Source: Tanypteryx hageni
Lineage: Eukaryota > Arthropoda > Insecta > Odonata > Petaluridae
DNA length: 64,000 nucleotides
NCBI GenBank assembly: GCA_028673005.1
Contig: CM054115.1
Span: 2,914,001 to 2,978,000, forward strand
Reading direction: 5' to 3'
Below, in pieces: positions 37,009 through 50,266 of the stretch. The notes beneath the pieces were generated by a model. It was given only the letters and a program-made list of their open reading frames with translations. It searched no databases and was not told where the DNA came from. Position numbers and translations under genes: made by a program. How positions within the stretch are numbered: the first letter of the stretch is position 1; each line of letters starts with the position of its first letter.

Positions 37009-39390
37009 GGTGTAGGCGAAAGACGGAGGAACGATAGAGGTGGAGGCTATAGAGTGGAGAATGTTTAGAAGGGGAAGCGATAGAGGGAGGAACGATAGTA
37101 GAGGATGCGATAGAATGAGGAACGATCGAGGTGGAGGCGATAGACGGAGGAACGATAGAGGTTGAGGCTATAGAGTGGAGAATGGTAATGGGGGAAGCGA
37201 TAGAATGAGGAACGATAGTAGAGGAGGCGATAGAGGGAGGAACGAACGAGGTGGAGGCGATAGACGGAGGAACGATAGAGGTGGAGGCTATAGAGTGGAG
37301 AATGGTAGTGGAGGAAGCGATAGAGGGAGGAACGATAGTAGAGGATGCGATAGAGGGAGGAACGATCGAGGTGGAGGCGATAGACAGAGGAACGATAGAG
37401 GTGGAGTCTATAGAGTGAAAAATGGTAGTGGGGGAAGAGATAGAGGGATGAACGATAGTAGAGGAGGCGATTGAGGGAGGAACGATCGATGTGGATGCGA
37501 TAGACGGAGGAATAATAGAGGTGGAGGCTATAGAGTGGAGAACGGTAGTGGGGGAAGCGATAGAGGGAGGAACGATAGTAGAGGATGCGCTAGAGTGAGG
37601 AACGATCTAGGTGGAGGCGATAGACGGAGGAACGATAGAGGTGGAGGCTATAGAGTGGAAAATGGTAGTGGGGGAAGCGATAGAGGGAGAAACGATTGTA
37701 GAGGATGCGATAGAGTGAGGAACGATCGAGGTGGAGGCGATAGACGGAGGAACGATAGAGGTGGAGGCTATCGAGTGGAAAATGGTAGTGGGGGAAGAGA
37801 TAGAGGGATGAACGATAGTAGAGGAGGCGATAGAGGGAGGAACGATCGAGGTGGAGGCGATAGACGGAGGAAAGATAGAGGTGGAGGCTATAGAGTGGAG
37901 AATGGTAGTGGGGGAAGCGATAGAGGGAGGAACGATAGTAGAGAATGCGATAGAGGGAGGAACGATCGAGGTGGAGGCGATAGACGGAGGAACAATGGAG
38001 GTGGAGGCTATAGATTGGAGAATGGTAGTGGGGGATGCGATAGAGGGAGGAACGATAGTTGAGGATGCGATAGAGGGAGGAACGATCGAGGTGGAGGCGA
38101 TAGACGGAGGAACGATAGAGGTGGAGGCGATAGACGGAGGAACGATAGAGGTGGAGGCTATAGAGTGGAGAATGGTAGTGGGGGAAGCGATAGAGGAGGA
38201 ATGATAGTAGAGGATGCGATAGAGGGAGGAACGATAGAGGTGGAGGCTATAGAGTGGAGAATGGTAGTGGGGGAAGCGATAGAGGAGAAATGATAGTAGA
38301 GGATGCGATAGAGGGAGGAACGAACGAGGTGGAGGCGATAGACGGAGGAACGATAGAGGTGGAGGCTATAGAGTGGAGAATGGTAGTGGGGGAAGCGATA
38401 GAGGGAGGAACGATAGTAGAGGAGGCGATTGAGTGAGGAACGATCGAGGTGGAGGCGAAAGACGGAGGAACGATAGAGGTGGAGGCTATAGAGTGGAGAA
38501 TGTTTCGGGGGGGAAGCGATAGAGGGAGGAACGATAGTAGAGGATGCGATAGAATGAGGAACGATCGAAGTGGAGGCGATAGACGGAGGAACGATAGAGG
38601 TGGAGGCTATAGAGTGGAGAATGGTAGTGGGGGAAGCGATAGAGGGAGGTACGATAGTAGAGAGGCGAAAGAGGGAGGAACGATCGAGGTGGAGGCGATA
38701 GACGGAGGAACGATAGAGGTGGAGGGTATAGAGTGGAGAATGGTAGTGGGGGAAGTGATAGAGGGAGGAACGATACTAGAGGAGGCGATAAAGGGAGGAA
38801 CGATCGAGGTGGAGGCGATAGACGGAGGAACGATAGAGGTGGAGGCTATAGAGTGGAGAATGTTTAGGGGGGAAGCGATAGAGGGAGGAACGATAGTAGA
38901 GGATGCGATAGAATGAGGAACGATCGAGGTGGAGGCGATAGACGGAGGAACGATAGAGGTGGAGGCTATAGAGTGGAGAATGGTAATGGGGGAAGCGAAA
39001 GAATGAGGAACGATAGTAGAGGAGGCGATAGAGGGAGGAACGAACGAGGCGGAGGCGATAGACGGAGGAACGGTAGAGGTGGAGGTTATAGAGTAGAGAA
39101 TGGGAGTGGGGGAAGAGATAGAGGGAGGAACGGTAGTAGAGGAGGCGATAGAGGGAGGAACGATCGACGTGGAGGCGATAGACGGAGAAACGATAGAGGT
39201 GGAGGCTATAGAGTGGAGAATGGTAATGGGGGAAGCGATAGAATGAGGAACGATAGTAGAGGAGGCGATAGAGGGAGGAACGAACGAGGTGGAGGCGATA
39301 GACGGAGGAACGATAGAGGTGGAGGCTATAGAGTGTAGAATGGTAGTGGGGGAAGCGATAGAGGGAGGAAACGATAGTAGAGGAGGCGAT
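37009..39390 (+). repeat. 2.5-kb HOR Z, copy 4
   Basis: This opens with the same GAGGTGTAGG junction as copies 1 and 2 and follows copy 3 at 2,519 bp. The GTTTCGGG landmark is at about 38,507. On the right it runs without a jump into sequence resembling 28,500-31,730 (block W), so the repeated-junction pattern ends here. Confidence 0.82.
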
Positions 39391-39990
39391 AGAGTGAGGA
39401 ACGATCGAGGTGGAGGCGAAAGACGGAGGAACGATAGAGGTGGAGTCTATAGAGTAGAAAATGGTAGTGGGGGAAGAGATAGAGGGATGAACGATAGTAG
39501 AGGAGGCAATAGAGGGAGGAACGATCGATGTGGATGCGATAGACGGAGGAATAATAGAGGTGGAGGCTATAGAGTGGAGAACGGTAGTGGGGGAAGCGAT
39601 AGAGGGAGGAACGATAATAGAGAATGCGATAGAGGGAGGAACGATCGAGGTGGAGGCGATAGACGGAGGAACGATAGAGGTGGAGGCTATAGAGTGGAGA
39701 ATGGTAGTGGGGGATGCGATAGAGGGAGGAACGATAGTAGAGGATGCGATAGAGGGAGGAACGATCGAGGTGGAGGCGATAGACGGAGGAACGATAGAGG
39801 TGGAGGCTATAGAGTGGAGAATGGTAGTGGGGGAAGCGATAGAGGAGGAACGATAGTAGAGGATGCGATAGAGGGAGGAACGATCGAGGTGGAGGCGACA
39901 GACGAAGGAACGATAGTGGTGGGAGTCTATAGAGTGGAGAATGGTAGTGGGGGAAGCGATAGAGGGGAGGAACGATCGAGGTGGAGGCAA
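38776..39990 (-). other. Longest reverse open frame (404 codons, TTG start), probably not a gene
   Basis: On the minus strand this frame alternates between two decapeptide registers, PPSIASTSIV-like and LYRSSVYRLH-like. The register changes where single-base indels of block W and the short subunits shift the frame. It is rich in Ser, Pro, Ile, Tyr and Leu. The start codon is TTG. I saw no CAT on the plus strand, so ATG starts appear to be absent from the minus strand. No regulatory signal or unique domain is present. Confidence 0.15.
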
Positions 39991-42630
39991 AAGACGGAGG
40001 AACGATAGAGGTGGAGGCTATAGAGTGGAGAATGGTAGTGGGGGAAGCGATAGAGGGGGGGAACGATAGTAAAAGAGGCGATAGAGTGAGGAACGATCGA
40101 GGTGGAGGCGATAGACGGAGGAACGATAGAGGTGCAGGCTATAGAGTGGAGAATGTTTAGGGGGGGAAGCGATAGAGGGAGGAACGATAGTTGAGGATGC
40201 GATAGAATGAGGAACGATCGAGGTGGAGGCGATAGACGGAGGAACGATAGAGGTGGAGGCTATAGAGTGGAGAATGGTAATGGGGGAAGCGATAGAATGA
40301 GGAACGATAGTAGAGGAGGCGATAGAGGGAGGAACGAACGAGGTGGAGGCGATAGACGGAGGAACGATAGAGTTGGAGTCTATAGAGTGGAGAATGGTAG
40401 TGGGGGAAGCGATAGAGGGAGGAACGATAGTAGAGGAGGCGATAGAGTGAGGAACGATCGAGGTGGAGGCGAAAGACGGAGGAACGATAGAGGTGGAGGC
40501 TATAGAGTGGAGAATGTTTAGAAGGGGAAGCGATAGAGGGAGGAACGATAGTAGAGGATGCGATAGAATGAGGAACGATCGAGGTGGAGGCGATAGACGG
40601 AGGAACGATAGAGGTGGAGGCTATAGAGTGGAGAATGGTAATGGGGGAAGCGATAGAATGAGGAACGATAGTAGAGGAGGCGATAGAGGGAGGAACGAAC
40701 GAGGTGGAGGCGATAGACGGAGGAACGATAGAGGTGGAGGCTATAGAGTGGAGAATGGTAGTGGAGGAAGCGATAGAGGAAGGAACGATAGTAGAGGATG
40801 CGATAGAGGGAGGAACGATCGAGGTGGAGGCGATAGACAGAGGAACGATAGAGGTGGAGTCTATGGAGTGAAAAATGGTAGTGGGGGAAGAGATAGAGGG
40901 ATGAACGATAGTAGAGGAGGCGATTGAGGGAGGAACGATCGATGTGGATGCGATAGACGGAGGAATAATAGAGGTGGAGGCTATAGAGTGGAGAACGGTA
41001 GTGGGGGAAGCGATAGAGGGAGGAACGATAGTAGAGGATGCGCTAGAGTGAGGAACGATCTAGGTGGAGGCGATAGACGGAGGAACGATAGAGGTGGAGG
41101 CTATAGAGTGGAAAATGGTAGTGGGGGAAGCGATAGAGGGAGAAACGATTGTAGAGGATGCGATAGAGTGAGGAACGATCGAGGTGGAGGCGATAGACGG
41201 AGGAACGATAGAGGTGGAGGCTATAGAGTGTAAAATGGTAGTGGGGGAAGAGATAGAGGGATGAACGATAGTAGAGGAGGCGATAGAGGGAGGAACGATC
41301 GAGGTGGAGGCGATAGACGGAGGAAAGATAGAGGTGGAGGCTATAGAGTGGAGAATGGTAGTGGGGGAAGCGATAGAGGGAGGAACGATAGTAGAGAATG
41401 CGATAGAGGGAGGAACGATCGAGGTGGAGGCGATAGACGGAGGAACAATGGAGGTGGAGGCTATAGATTGGAGAATGGTAGTGGGGTTATGCGATAGAGG
41501 GAGGAACGATAGTTGAGGATGCGATAGAGGGAGGAACGATCGAGGTGGAGGCGATAGACGGAGGAACGATAGAGGTGGAGGCGATAGACGGAGGAACGAT
41601 AGAGGTGGAGGCTATAGAGTGGAGAATGGTAGTGGGGGAAGCGATAGAGGAGGAATGATAGTAGAGGATGCGATAGAGGGAGGAACGATAGAGGTGGAGG
41701 CTATAGAGTGGAGAATGGTAGTGGGGGGAAGCGATAGAGGAGAAATGATAGTAGAGGATGCGATAGAGGGAGGAACGAACGAGGTGGAGGCGATAGACGG
41801 AGGAACGATAGAGGTGGAGGCTATAGAGTGGAGAATGGTAGTGGGGGAATCGATAGAGGGAGGAACGATAGTAGAGGAGGCGATTGAGTGAGGAACGATC
41901 GAGGTGGAGGCGAAAGACGGAGGAACGATAGAGGTGGAGGCTATAGAGTGGAGAATGTTTAGGGGGGAAGCGATAGAGGGAGGAACGATAGTAGAGGGTG
42001 CGATAGAATGAGGAACGATCGAAGTGGAGGTGATAGACGGAGGAACGATAGAGGTGGAGGCTATAGAGTGGAGAATGGTAGTGGGGGAAGCGATAGAGGG
42101 AGGTACGATAGTAGAGAGGCGAAAGAGGGAGGAACGATCGAGGTGGAGGCGATAGACGGAGGAACGATAGAGGTGGAGGGTATAGAGTGGAGAATGGTAG
42201 TGGGGGAAGTGATAGAGGGAGGAACGATACTAGAGGAGGCGATAAAGGGAGGAACGATCGAGGTGGAGGCGATAGACGGAGGAACGATAGAGGTGGAGGC
42301 TATAGAGTGGAGAATGTTTAGGGGGGAAGCGATAGAGGGAGGAACGATAGTAGAGGATGCGATAGAATGAGGAACGATCGAGGTGGAGGCGATAGACGGA
42401 GGAACGATAGAGGTGGAGGCTATAGAGTGGAGAATGGTAATGGGGGAAGCGAAAGAATGAGGAACGATAGTAGAGGAGGCGATAGAGGGAGGAACGAACG
42501 AGGCGGAGGCGATAGACGGAGGAACGGTAGAGGTGGAGGTTATAGAGTAGAGAATGGGAGTGGGGGAAGAGATAGAGGGATGAACGGTAGTAGAGGAGGC
42601 GATAGAGGGAGGAACGATCGACGTGGAGGC
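39391..42630 (+). repeat. Block W, indel-rich relative of 28.5-31.7 kb
   Basis: Monomer order follows 28,500-31,730, with the offset drifting from 10,886 to 10,890 because of small indels. Private one-base changes include GGAAACG (39,370), GGTGGGAGTC (39,921), GAGGGGAGG (39,964), a 7-G GAGGGGGGGAAC (40,055), GGGGTTATGCG (41,486) and GTGGGGGGAAGCG (41,726). It has GTTTAGGGGGG at about 41,958 where the HOR Z copies have GTTTCGGGGGGG, and TATAGAGTGTAAAATGG at 41,221 where they have TATCGAGTGG. It is therefore not a simple recent product of the Z amplification. Confidence 0.8.
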
Positions 42631-43499
42631 GATAGACGGAGGAACGATAAAGGTGGAGGCTATAGAGTGGAGAATGGTAGTGGGGGATGCGATAGAGGGA
42701 GGAACGATAGTAGAATATGCGATAGAGGGAGGAACGATCGAGGTGGAGGCGATAGACGGAAGAACGATAGAGGTGGAGGCTATAGAGTGGAGAATGGTAG
42801 TGGGGGGAAGCGATAGAGGAGGAATGATAGTATAGGATGCGATAGAGGGAGGAACGATCGAGGTTGAGGCTATAGACGGAGGAACGATAGAGGTGGAGGC
42901 TATAGAGTGGAGAATGTTTAGGGGGGGAAGCGATAGAGGGAGGAACGAAAGTAGAGGATGCGATAGAATGAGGAACGATCGAGGTGGAGGCGATAGACGG
43001 GGGAACGATAGAGGTGGAGGCTATAGAGTGGAGAATGGTAGTGGGGGAAGCGATAGAGGGAGGAACGATAGTAGAGGAGGCGATAGAGTGAGGAACGATC
43101 GAGGTGGAGGCGAAAGACGGAGGAACAATAGAGGTGGAGGCTATAGAGTGGAGAATGGTAGTGGGGGAAGCGATAGAGGGAGGAACGATAGTAGAGGATT
43201 CGATAGAGGGAGGAACGATTGAGGTGGAGGCGATAGACGTAGGAACGATAGAGGTGGAGGCTATAGAGTGGAGAATGGTAGTGGGGGAAGCGATAGAGGG
43301 AGGAACGATAGTAGAGGATTCGATAGAGGGAGGAACGATTGAGGTGGAGGCGATAGACGTAGGAACGATAGAGGTGGTGGCTATAGAGTGGAGAATGGTA
43401 GTGGGGGAAGCGATAGAGGGAGGAACGATAGTAGAGGATGCGATAGAGTGAGGAACGATCGAGGTGGAGGCGATAGACGGAGGAACGATAGAGGTGGAG
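42631..43499 (+). repeat. Mosaic junction segment
   Basis: Between about 42,625 and 42,649 the sequence changes from block W to HOR A-type monomers (GATAAAGGTGG, AGAATATGCG). It then follows 8,656 to about 9,230 at offsets of 33,992-33,993. Two nearly identical monomers with GATTCG...GATTGAGG...GACGTAGG stand side by side at about 43,190 and 43,310. The following monomer (GTGGTGGCTATAG) matches 55,700 and 59,600. By about 43,500 the sequence is in block S copy 2. There is an extra G at about 42,807. Confidence 0.75.
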
Positions 43500-46400
43500 G
43501 CTATAGAGTGGAGAATGGTAGTGGGGGATGCGAAAGAGGGAGGAACGATAGTAGAGGATGCGATAGAGGGAGGAACGATCGAGGTGGAGGCGATAGACGG
43601 AGGAACGATAGAGGTGGAGGCTATAGAGTGGAGAATTTTAGTGGGGGAAGCGATAGAGGAGGAATGATAGTAGAGGATGCGATAGAGGGAGGAACGATCG
43701 AGGTTGAGGCGATAGACGGAGGAACGATAGAGGTGGAGGCTATAGAGTGGAGAATGGTAATGGGGGAAGCGATAGAATGATGAACGATAGTAGAGGTGGC
43801 GATAGAGGGAGGAACGATCGAGGTGGAGGCGATAGACGGAGGAACTATAGTAGAGGAGGCGATAGAGAGAGGAACGATCGAGGTGGAGGCGTTAGACGGA
43901 GGAACGATAGAGGTGGAGGCTATAGAGTGGAGAATGTTTAGGGGGGAAGCGATAGAGGGAGGAACGATAGTAGAGGATGCGATAGAATGAGGAACGATCG
44001 AGGTGGAGGCGATAGACGGAGGAACGATAGAGGTGGAGGCTATAGAGTGGAGAATGGTAATGGGGGAAGCGATAGAATGAGGAACGATAGTAGAGGAGGC
44101 GATAGAGGGAGGAAAGAACGAGGTGGAGGCGATAGACGGAGGAACGATAGAGGTGGAGGCTATAGAGTGGAGAATGGTAGTGGGGGAAGAGATAGAGGGA
44201 GGAACGATAGTAGAGGAGGCGATAGAGGGAGGAACGATCGAGGTGGAGGCGATAGACGGAGAAACGATAGAGTTGGAGTCTATAGAGTGGAGAATGGTAG
44301 TGGGGGAAGCGATAGAGGGAGGAACGATAGTAGAGGATTCGATAGAGGGATGAACGATTGAGGTGGAGGCGATAGACGTAGGAACGATAGAGGTGGAGGC
44401 TATAGAGTGGAGACTGGTATTGGGGGTAGCGATAGAGGGAGGAACGATAGTAGAGGATGCGATAGAGTGAGGAACGATCGAGGTGGAGGCGATAGACGGA
44501 GGAACGATAGAGGTGGAGTCTATAGAGTGGAAAATGGTAGTGGGGGAAGAGATAGAGCGATGAACGATAGTAGAGGATGCGATAGAATGAGGAACGATCG
44601 AGGTGGAGGCGATAGACGGAGGAACGATATAGGTGGAGGCTATAGAGTGGAGAATGGTAGTGGGGGAAGCGATAGAGGGAGGAACGATAGTAGAGGATGC
44701 GATAGAGGGAGGAACGATCGAGCTGGAGGCGATAGACGGAGGAACGATAGAGGTGGAGGCTATAGAGTGGAGAATGTTTAGGGGGGGAAGCGATAGAGGG
44801 AGGAACGAAAGTAGAAGAGGCGATAGAGGGAGGAACGATCGAGGTGGAGGCGATAGACGGAGGAACGATAGAGGTGGAGGCTATAGAGTGGAGAATGGTA
44901 ATGGGGGAAAAGATAGAATGAGGAACGATAGTAGAGAAGGCGATAGAGGGAGTAACGAACGAGGTGGAGGCGATAGACGGAGGAACGATAGAGGTGGAGG
45001 CTATAGAGTGTAGAATGGTAGTGGGGGAAGCGATAGAGGGAGGAACGATAGTAGAGGAGGCGATAGAGTGAGGAACGATCGAGGTGGAGGCTATAGAGTG
45101 GAGAATGTTTAGGGGGGGAAGCGATAGAGGGAGGAACGATAGTAGAGGATTCGATAGAGGGAGGAACGATCGAGGTGGAGGCGATAGACGGAGGAACGAT
45201 AGAGGTGGAGTCTATAGAGTAGAAAATGGTAGTGGTGGAAGAGATAGAGGGATGAAAGATAGTAGAGGAGGCGATAGAGGGAGGAACGATCGATGTGGAT
45301 GCGATAGACGGAGGAATAATAGAGGTGGAGGCTATAGAGTGGAGAACGGTAGTGGGGGAAGCGATAGAGGGAGGAACGATAATAGAGGATGCGATAGAGG
45401 GAGGAACGATCGAGGTGGAGGCGATAGACGGAGGAACGATAGAGGTGGAGGCTATAGAGTGGAGAATGGTAGTGGGGGATGCGATAGAGGGAGGAACGAT
45501 AGTAGAGGATGCGATAGAGGGAGGAACGATCGAGGTGGAGGCGATAGACGGAGGAAAGATAGAGGTGGAGTCTATAGAGTGGAGAATGGTAGTGGGGGAA
45601 GCGATAGAGGGAGGAACGATAGTAGAGGAGGCGATAGAGTGAGGAACGATCGAGGTGGAGGCGTAAGACGGAGGAACGATAGAGGTGGAGGCTATAGAGT
45701 GGAGAATGTTTAGGGGGGGAAGCGATAGAGGGAGGAACGATAGTAGAGGATGCGATAGAATGAGGAACGATCGAAGTGGAGGCGATAGACGGAGGAACGA
45801 TAGAGGTGGAGGCTATAGAGTGGAGAATGGTAATGGGGGAAGCGATAGAATGAGGAACGATAGTAGAGGAGGCGATAGAGGGAGGAACGATCGAGGTGGA
45901 GGCGATAGACGGAGGAACGATAGAGGTGGAGGCTATAGAGTGGAGAATGGTAGTGGGGGATGCGATAGAGGGAGGAACGATAGTAGAGGATGCGATAGAG
46001 GGAGGAACGATCGAGGTGGAGGCGATAGACAGAGGAACGATAGAGGTGGAGTCTATAGAGTGAAAAATGGTAGTGGGGGAAGAGATAGAGGGATGAACGA
46101 TAGTAGAGGAGGCGATTGAGGGAGGAACGATCGATGTGGATGCGATAGACGGAGGAATAATAGAGGTGGAGGCTATAGAGTGGAGAACGGTAGTGGGGGA
46201 AGCGATAGAGGGAGGAACGATAGTAGAGGATGCGCTAGAGTGAGGAACGATCTAGGTGGAGGCGATAGACGGAGGAACGATAGAGGTGGAGGCTATAGAG
46301 TGGAAAATGGTAGTGGGGGAAGCGATAGAGGGAGAAACGATTGTAGAGGATGCGATAGAGTGAGGAACGATCGAGGTGGAGGCGATAGACGGAGGAACGA

Positions 46401-46992
46401 TAGAGGTGGAGGCTATAGAGTGGAAAATGGTAGTGGGGGAAGAGATAGAGGGATGAACGATAGTAGAGGAGGCGATAGAGGGAGAAACGATCGAGGTGGA
46501 GGCGATAGACGGAGGAAAGATAGAGGTGGAGGCTATAGAGTGGAGAATGGTAGTGGGGGAAGCGATAGAGGGAGGAACGATAGTAGAGAATGCGATAGAG
46601 GGAGGAACGATCGAGGTGGAGGCGATAGACGGAGGAACAATGGAGGTGGAGGCTATAGATTGGAGAATGGTAGTGGGGGATGCGATAGAGGGAGGAACGA
46701 TAGTTGAGGATGCGATAGAGGGAGGAACGATCGAGGTGGAGGCGATAGACGGAGGAACGATAGAGGTGGAGGCGATAGACGGAGGAACGATAGAGGTGGA
46801 GGCTATAGAGTGGAGAATGGTAGTGGGGGAAGCGATAGAGGAGGAATGATAGTATAGGATGCGATAGAGGGAGGAACGATAGAGGTGGAGGCTATAGAGT
46901 GGAGAATGGTAGTGGGGGAAGCGATAGAGGAGAAATGATAGTAGAGGATGCGATAGAGGGAGGAACGAACGAGGTGGAGGCGATAGACGGAG

Positions 46993-49900
46993 GAACGATA
47001 GAGGTGGAGGCTATAGAGTGGAGAATGGTAGTGGGGGAAGCGATAGAGGGAGGAACGATAGTAGAGGAGGCGATTGAGTGAGGAACGATCGAGGTGGAGG
47101 CGAAAGACGGAGGAACGATAGAGGTGGAGGCTATAGAGTTGAGAATGTTTAGGGGGGGAAGCGATAGAGGGAGGAACGATAGTAGAGGATGCGATAGAAT
47201 GAGGAACGATCGAAGTGGAGGCGATAGACGGAGGAACGATAGAGGTGGAGGCTATAGTGTGGAGAATGGTAGTGGGGGAAGCGATAGAGGGAGGTACGAT
47301 AGTAGAGAGGCGAAAGAGGGAGGAACGATCGAGGTGGAGGCGATAGACGGAGGAACGATAGAGGTGGAGGGTATAGAGTGGAGAATGGTAGTGGGGGAAG
47401 TGATAGAGGGAGGAACGATACTAGAGGAGGCGATAAAGGGAGGAACGATCGAGGTGGAGGCGATAGACGGAGGAACGATAGAGGTGGAGGCTATAGAGTG
47501 GAGAATGTTTAGGGGGGAAGCGATAGAGGGAGGAACGATAGTAGAGGATGCGATAGAATGAGGAACGATCGAGGTGGAGGCGATAGACGGAGGAACGATA
47601 GAGGTGGAGGCTATAGAGTGGATAATGGTAATGGGGGAAGCGATAGAATGAGGAACGATAGTAGAGGAGGCGATAGAGGGAGGAACGAACGAGGCGGAGG
47701 CGATAGACGGAGGAACGGTAGAGGTGGAGGTTATAGAGTAGAGAATGGGAGTGGGGGAAGAGATAGAGGGAGGAACGGTAGTAGAGGAGGCGATAGAGGG
47801 AGGAACGATCGACGTGGAGGCGATAGACGGAGGAACGATAGAGTTGGAGGCTATAGAGTGGAGAATTGTAGTGAGGGAAGCGATAGAGGGAGGAACGATA
47901 GTAGAGGATTCGATAGAGGGAGGAACGATTGAGGTGGAGGCGATAGACGTAGGAACGATAGATGTGGAGGCTATAGAGTGGAGAATGGTAGTGGGGGAAG
48001 CGATAGAAGGAGGAACGATAGTAGAGGAGGCGATAGATGGAGGAACGATCGAGGTGGAGGCGATAGACGGAGGAAAGATAGAGGTGGAAGCTATAGAGTG
48101 GAGAATGGTAGTGGGGGAAGCGATAGATGGAGGAACGATAGTAGAGAATGCGATAGAGGGGGGAACGATCGAGGTGGAGGCGATAGACGGAGGAACGATA
48201 AAGGTGGAGGCTATAGAGTGGAGAATGGTAGTGGGGGATGCGATAGAGGGAGGAACGATAGTAGAATATGCGATAGAGGGAGGAACGATCGAGGTGGAGG
48301 CGATAGACGGAAGAACGATAGAGGTGGAGGCTATAGAGTGGAGAATGGTAGTGGGGGAAGCGATAGAGGAGGAATGATAGTATAGGATGCGATAGAGGGA
48401 GGAACGATCGAGGTTGAGGCGATAGACGGAGGAACGATAGAGGTGGAGGCTATAGAGTGGAGAATGTTTAGGGGGGGAAGCGATAGAGGGAGGAACGAAA
48501 GTAGAGGATGCGATAGAATGAGGAACGATCGAGGTGGAGGCGATAGACGGAGGAACGATAGAGGTGGAGGCTATAGAGTGGAGAATGGTAGTGGGGGAAG
48601 CGATAGAGGGAGGAACGATAGTAGAGGAGGCGATAGAGTGAGGAACGATCGAGGTGGAGGCGAAAGACGGAGGAACAATAGAGGTGGAGGCTATAGAGTG
48701 GAGAATGGTAGTGGGGGAAGCGATAGAGGGAGGAACGATAGTAGAGGATTCGATAGAGGGAGGAACGATTGAGGTGGAGGCGATAGACGTAGGAACGATA
48801 GAGGTGGAGGCTATAGAGTGGAGACTGGTAGTGGGGGAAGCGATAGAGGGAGGAACGATAGTAGAGGATGCGATAGAGTGAGGAACGATCGAGGTGGAGG
48901 CGATAGACGGAGGAACGACAGAGGTGGAGTCTATAGAGTGGAAAATGGTAGTGGGGGAAGAGATAGATCGATGAACGATAGTAGAGGATGCGATAGAATG
49001 AGGAACGATCGAGGTGGAGGCGATAGACGGAGGAACGATATAGGTGGAGGCTATAGAGTGGAGAATGGTAGTGGGGGAAGCGATAGAGGGAGGAACGATA
49101 GTAGAGGATGCGATAGAGGGAGGAACGATCGAGGTGGAGGCGATAGACGGAGGAACGATAGAGGTGGAGGCTATAGAGTGGAGAATGTTTAGGGGGGGAA
49201 GCGATAGAGGGAGGAACGAAAGTAGAAGAGGCGATAGAGGGAGGAACGATCGAGGTGGAGGCGATAGACGGAGGAACGATAGAGGTGGAGGCTATAGAGT
49301 GGAGAATGGTAATGGGGGAAGCGATAGAATGAGGAACGATAGAAGAGGAGGCGATAGAGGGAGGAACGAACGAAGTGGAGGCGATAGACGGTGGAACGAT
49401 AGAGGTGGAGGCTATAGAGTGGAGAATGGTAGTGGGGGATGTGATAGAGGGAGGAACGATAGTAGAGGAGACGATAGAGTGAGGAACGATCGAGGCGGAG
49501 GCGAAAGACGGAGGAACGATAGAGGTGGAGGCTATAGAGTGGAGAATGTTTAGGGGGGGAAGCGATAGAGGGAGGAACGATAGTAGAGGATTCGATAGAG
49601 GGAGGAACGATTGAGGTGGAGGCGATAGACGTAGGAACGATAGAGGTGGAGGCTATAGAGTGGAGAATGGTAGTGGGGGAAGCGATAGAGGAGGAATGAT
49701 AGTAGAGGATGCGATAGAGGGAGGAACGATCGAGGTTGAGGCGATAGACGGAGGAACGATAGAGGTGGAGGCTATAGAGTGGAGAATGGTTAGGGGGGGA
49801 CGCGATAGAGGGAGGAACGATAGTAGAGGATGCGATAGAATGAGGAACGATCGAGGTGGAGGCGATAAACGGAGGAACGATAGAGATGGAGGCTATAGAG

Positions 49901-50266
49901 TGGAGAATGGTAACGGGGGAAGCGATAGAATGAGGAACGATAGTAGAGGAGGCAATAGAAGGAGGAACGAACGAGGTGGAGGCGATAGACGGAGGAACGA
50001 TAGAGGTGGAGGCTATAGAGTGGAGAATGGTAGTGGGGGAAGCGATAGAGGGAGGAACGATAGTAGAGGAGGCGATAGAGTGAGGAACGATCGAGGTGGA
50101 GGCGAAAGACGGAGGAACGATAGAGGTGGAGGCTATAGAGTGGAGAATGGTAGTGGGGGAAGTGATAGAGGGAGGAACGATAGTAGAGGAGGCGATAGAG
50201 GGAGGAACGATCGAGGTGGAGGCGATAGACGGAGGAACGATAGAGGTGGAGGCTATAGAGTGGAGA
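46993..50266 (+). repeat. HOR A, copy 1 within block S copy 2
   Basis: This corresponds to 4,237-7,481 at offsets of 42,756 and then 42,785-42,786. Unlike that copy it keeps the full GAGGCGAAAGACGG subunit (about 47,097) and lacks the extra A of 5,909. Here the landmark reads TATAGAGTTGAGAATG (about 47,135). Confidence 0.83.

Noticed and set aside
38776..39990. 404-codon minus-strand frame as a Ser/Pro-rich antisense gene
   Set aside because: It has no ATG start, it changes decapeptide register at block W indels, and it is only open because minus-strand stops are rare in this composition.
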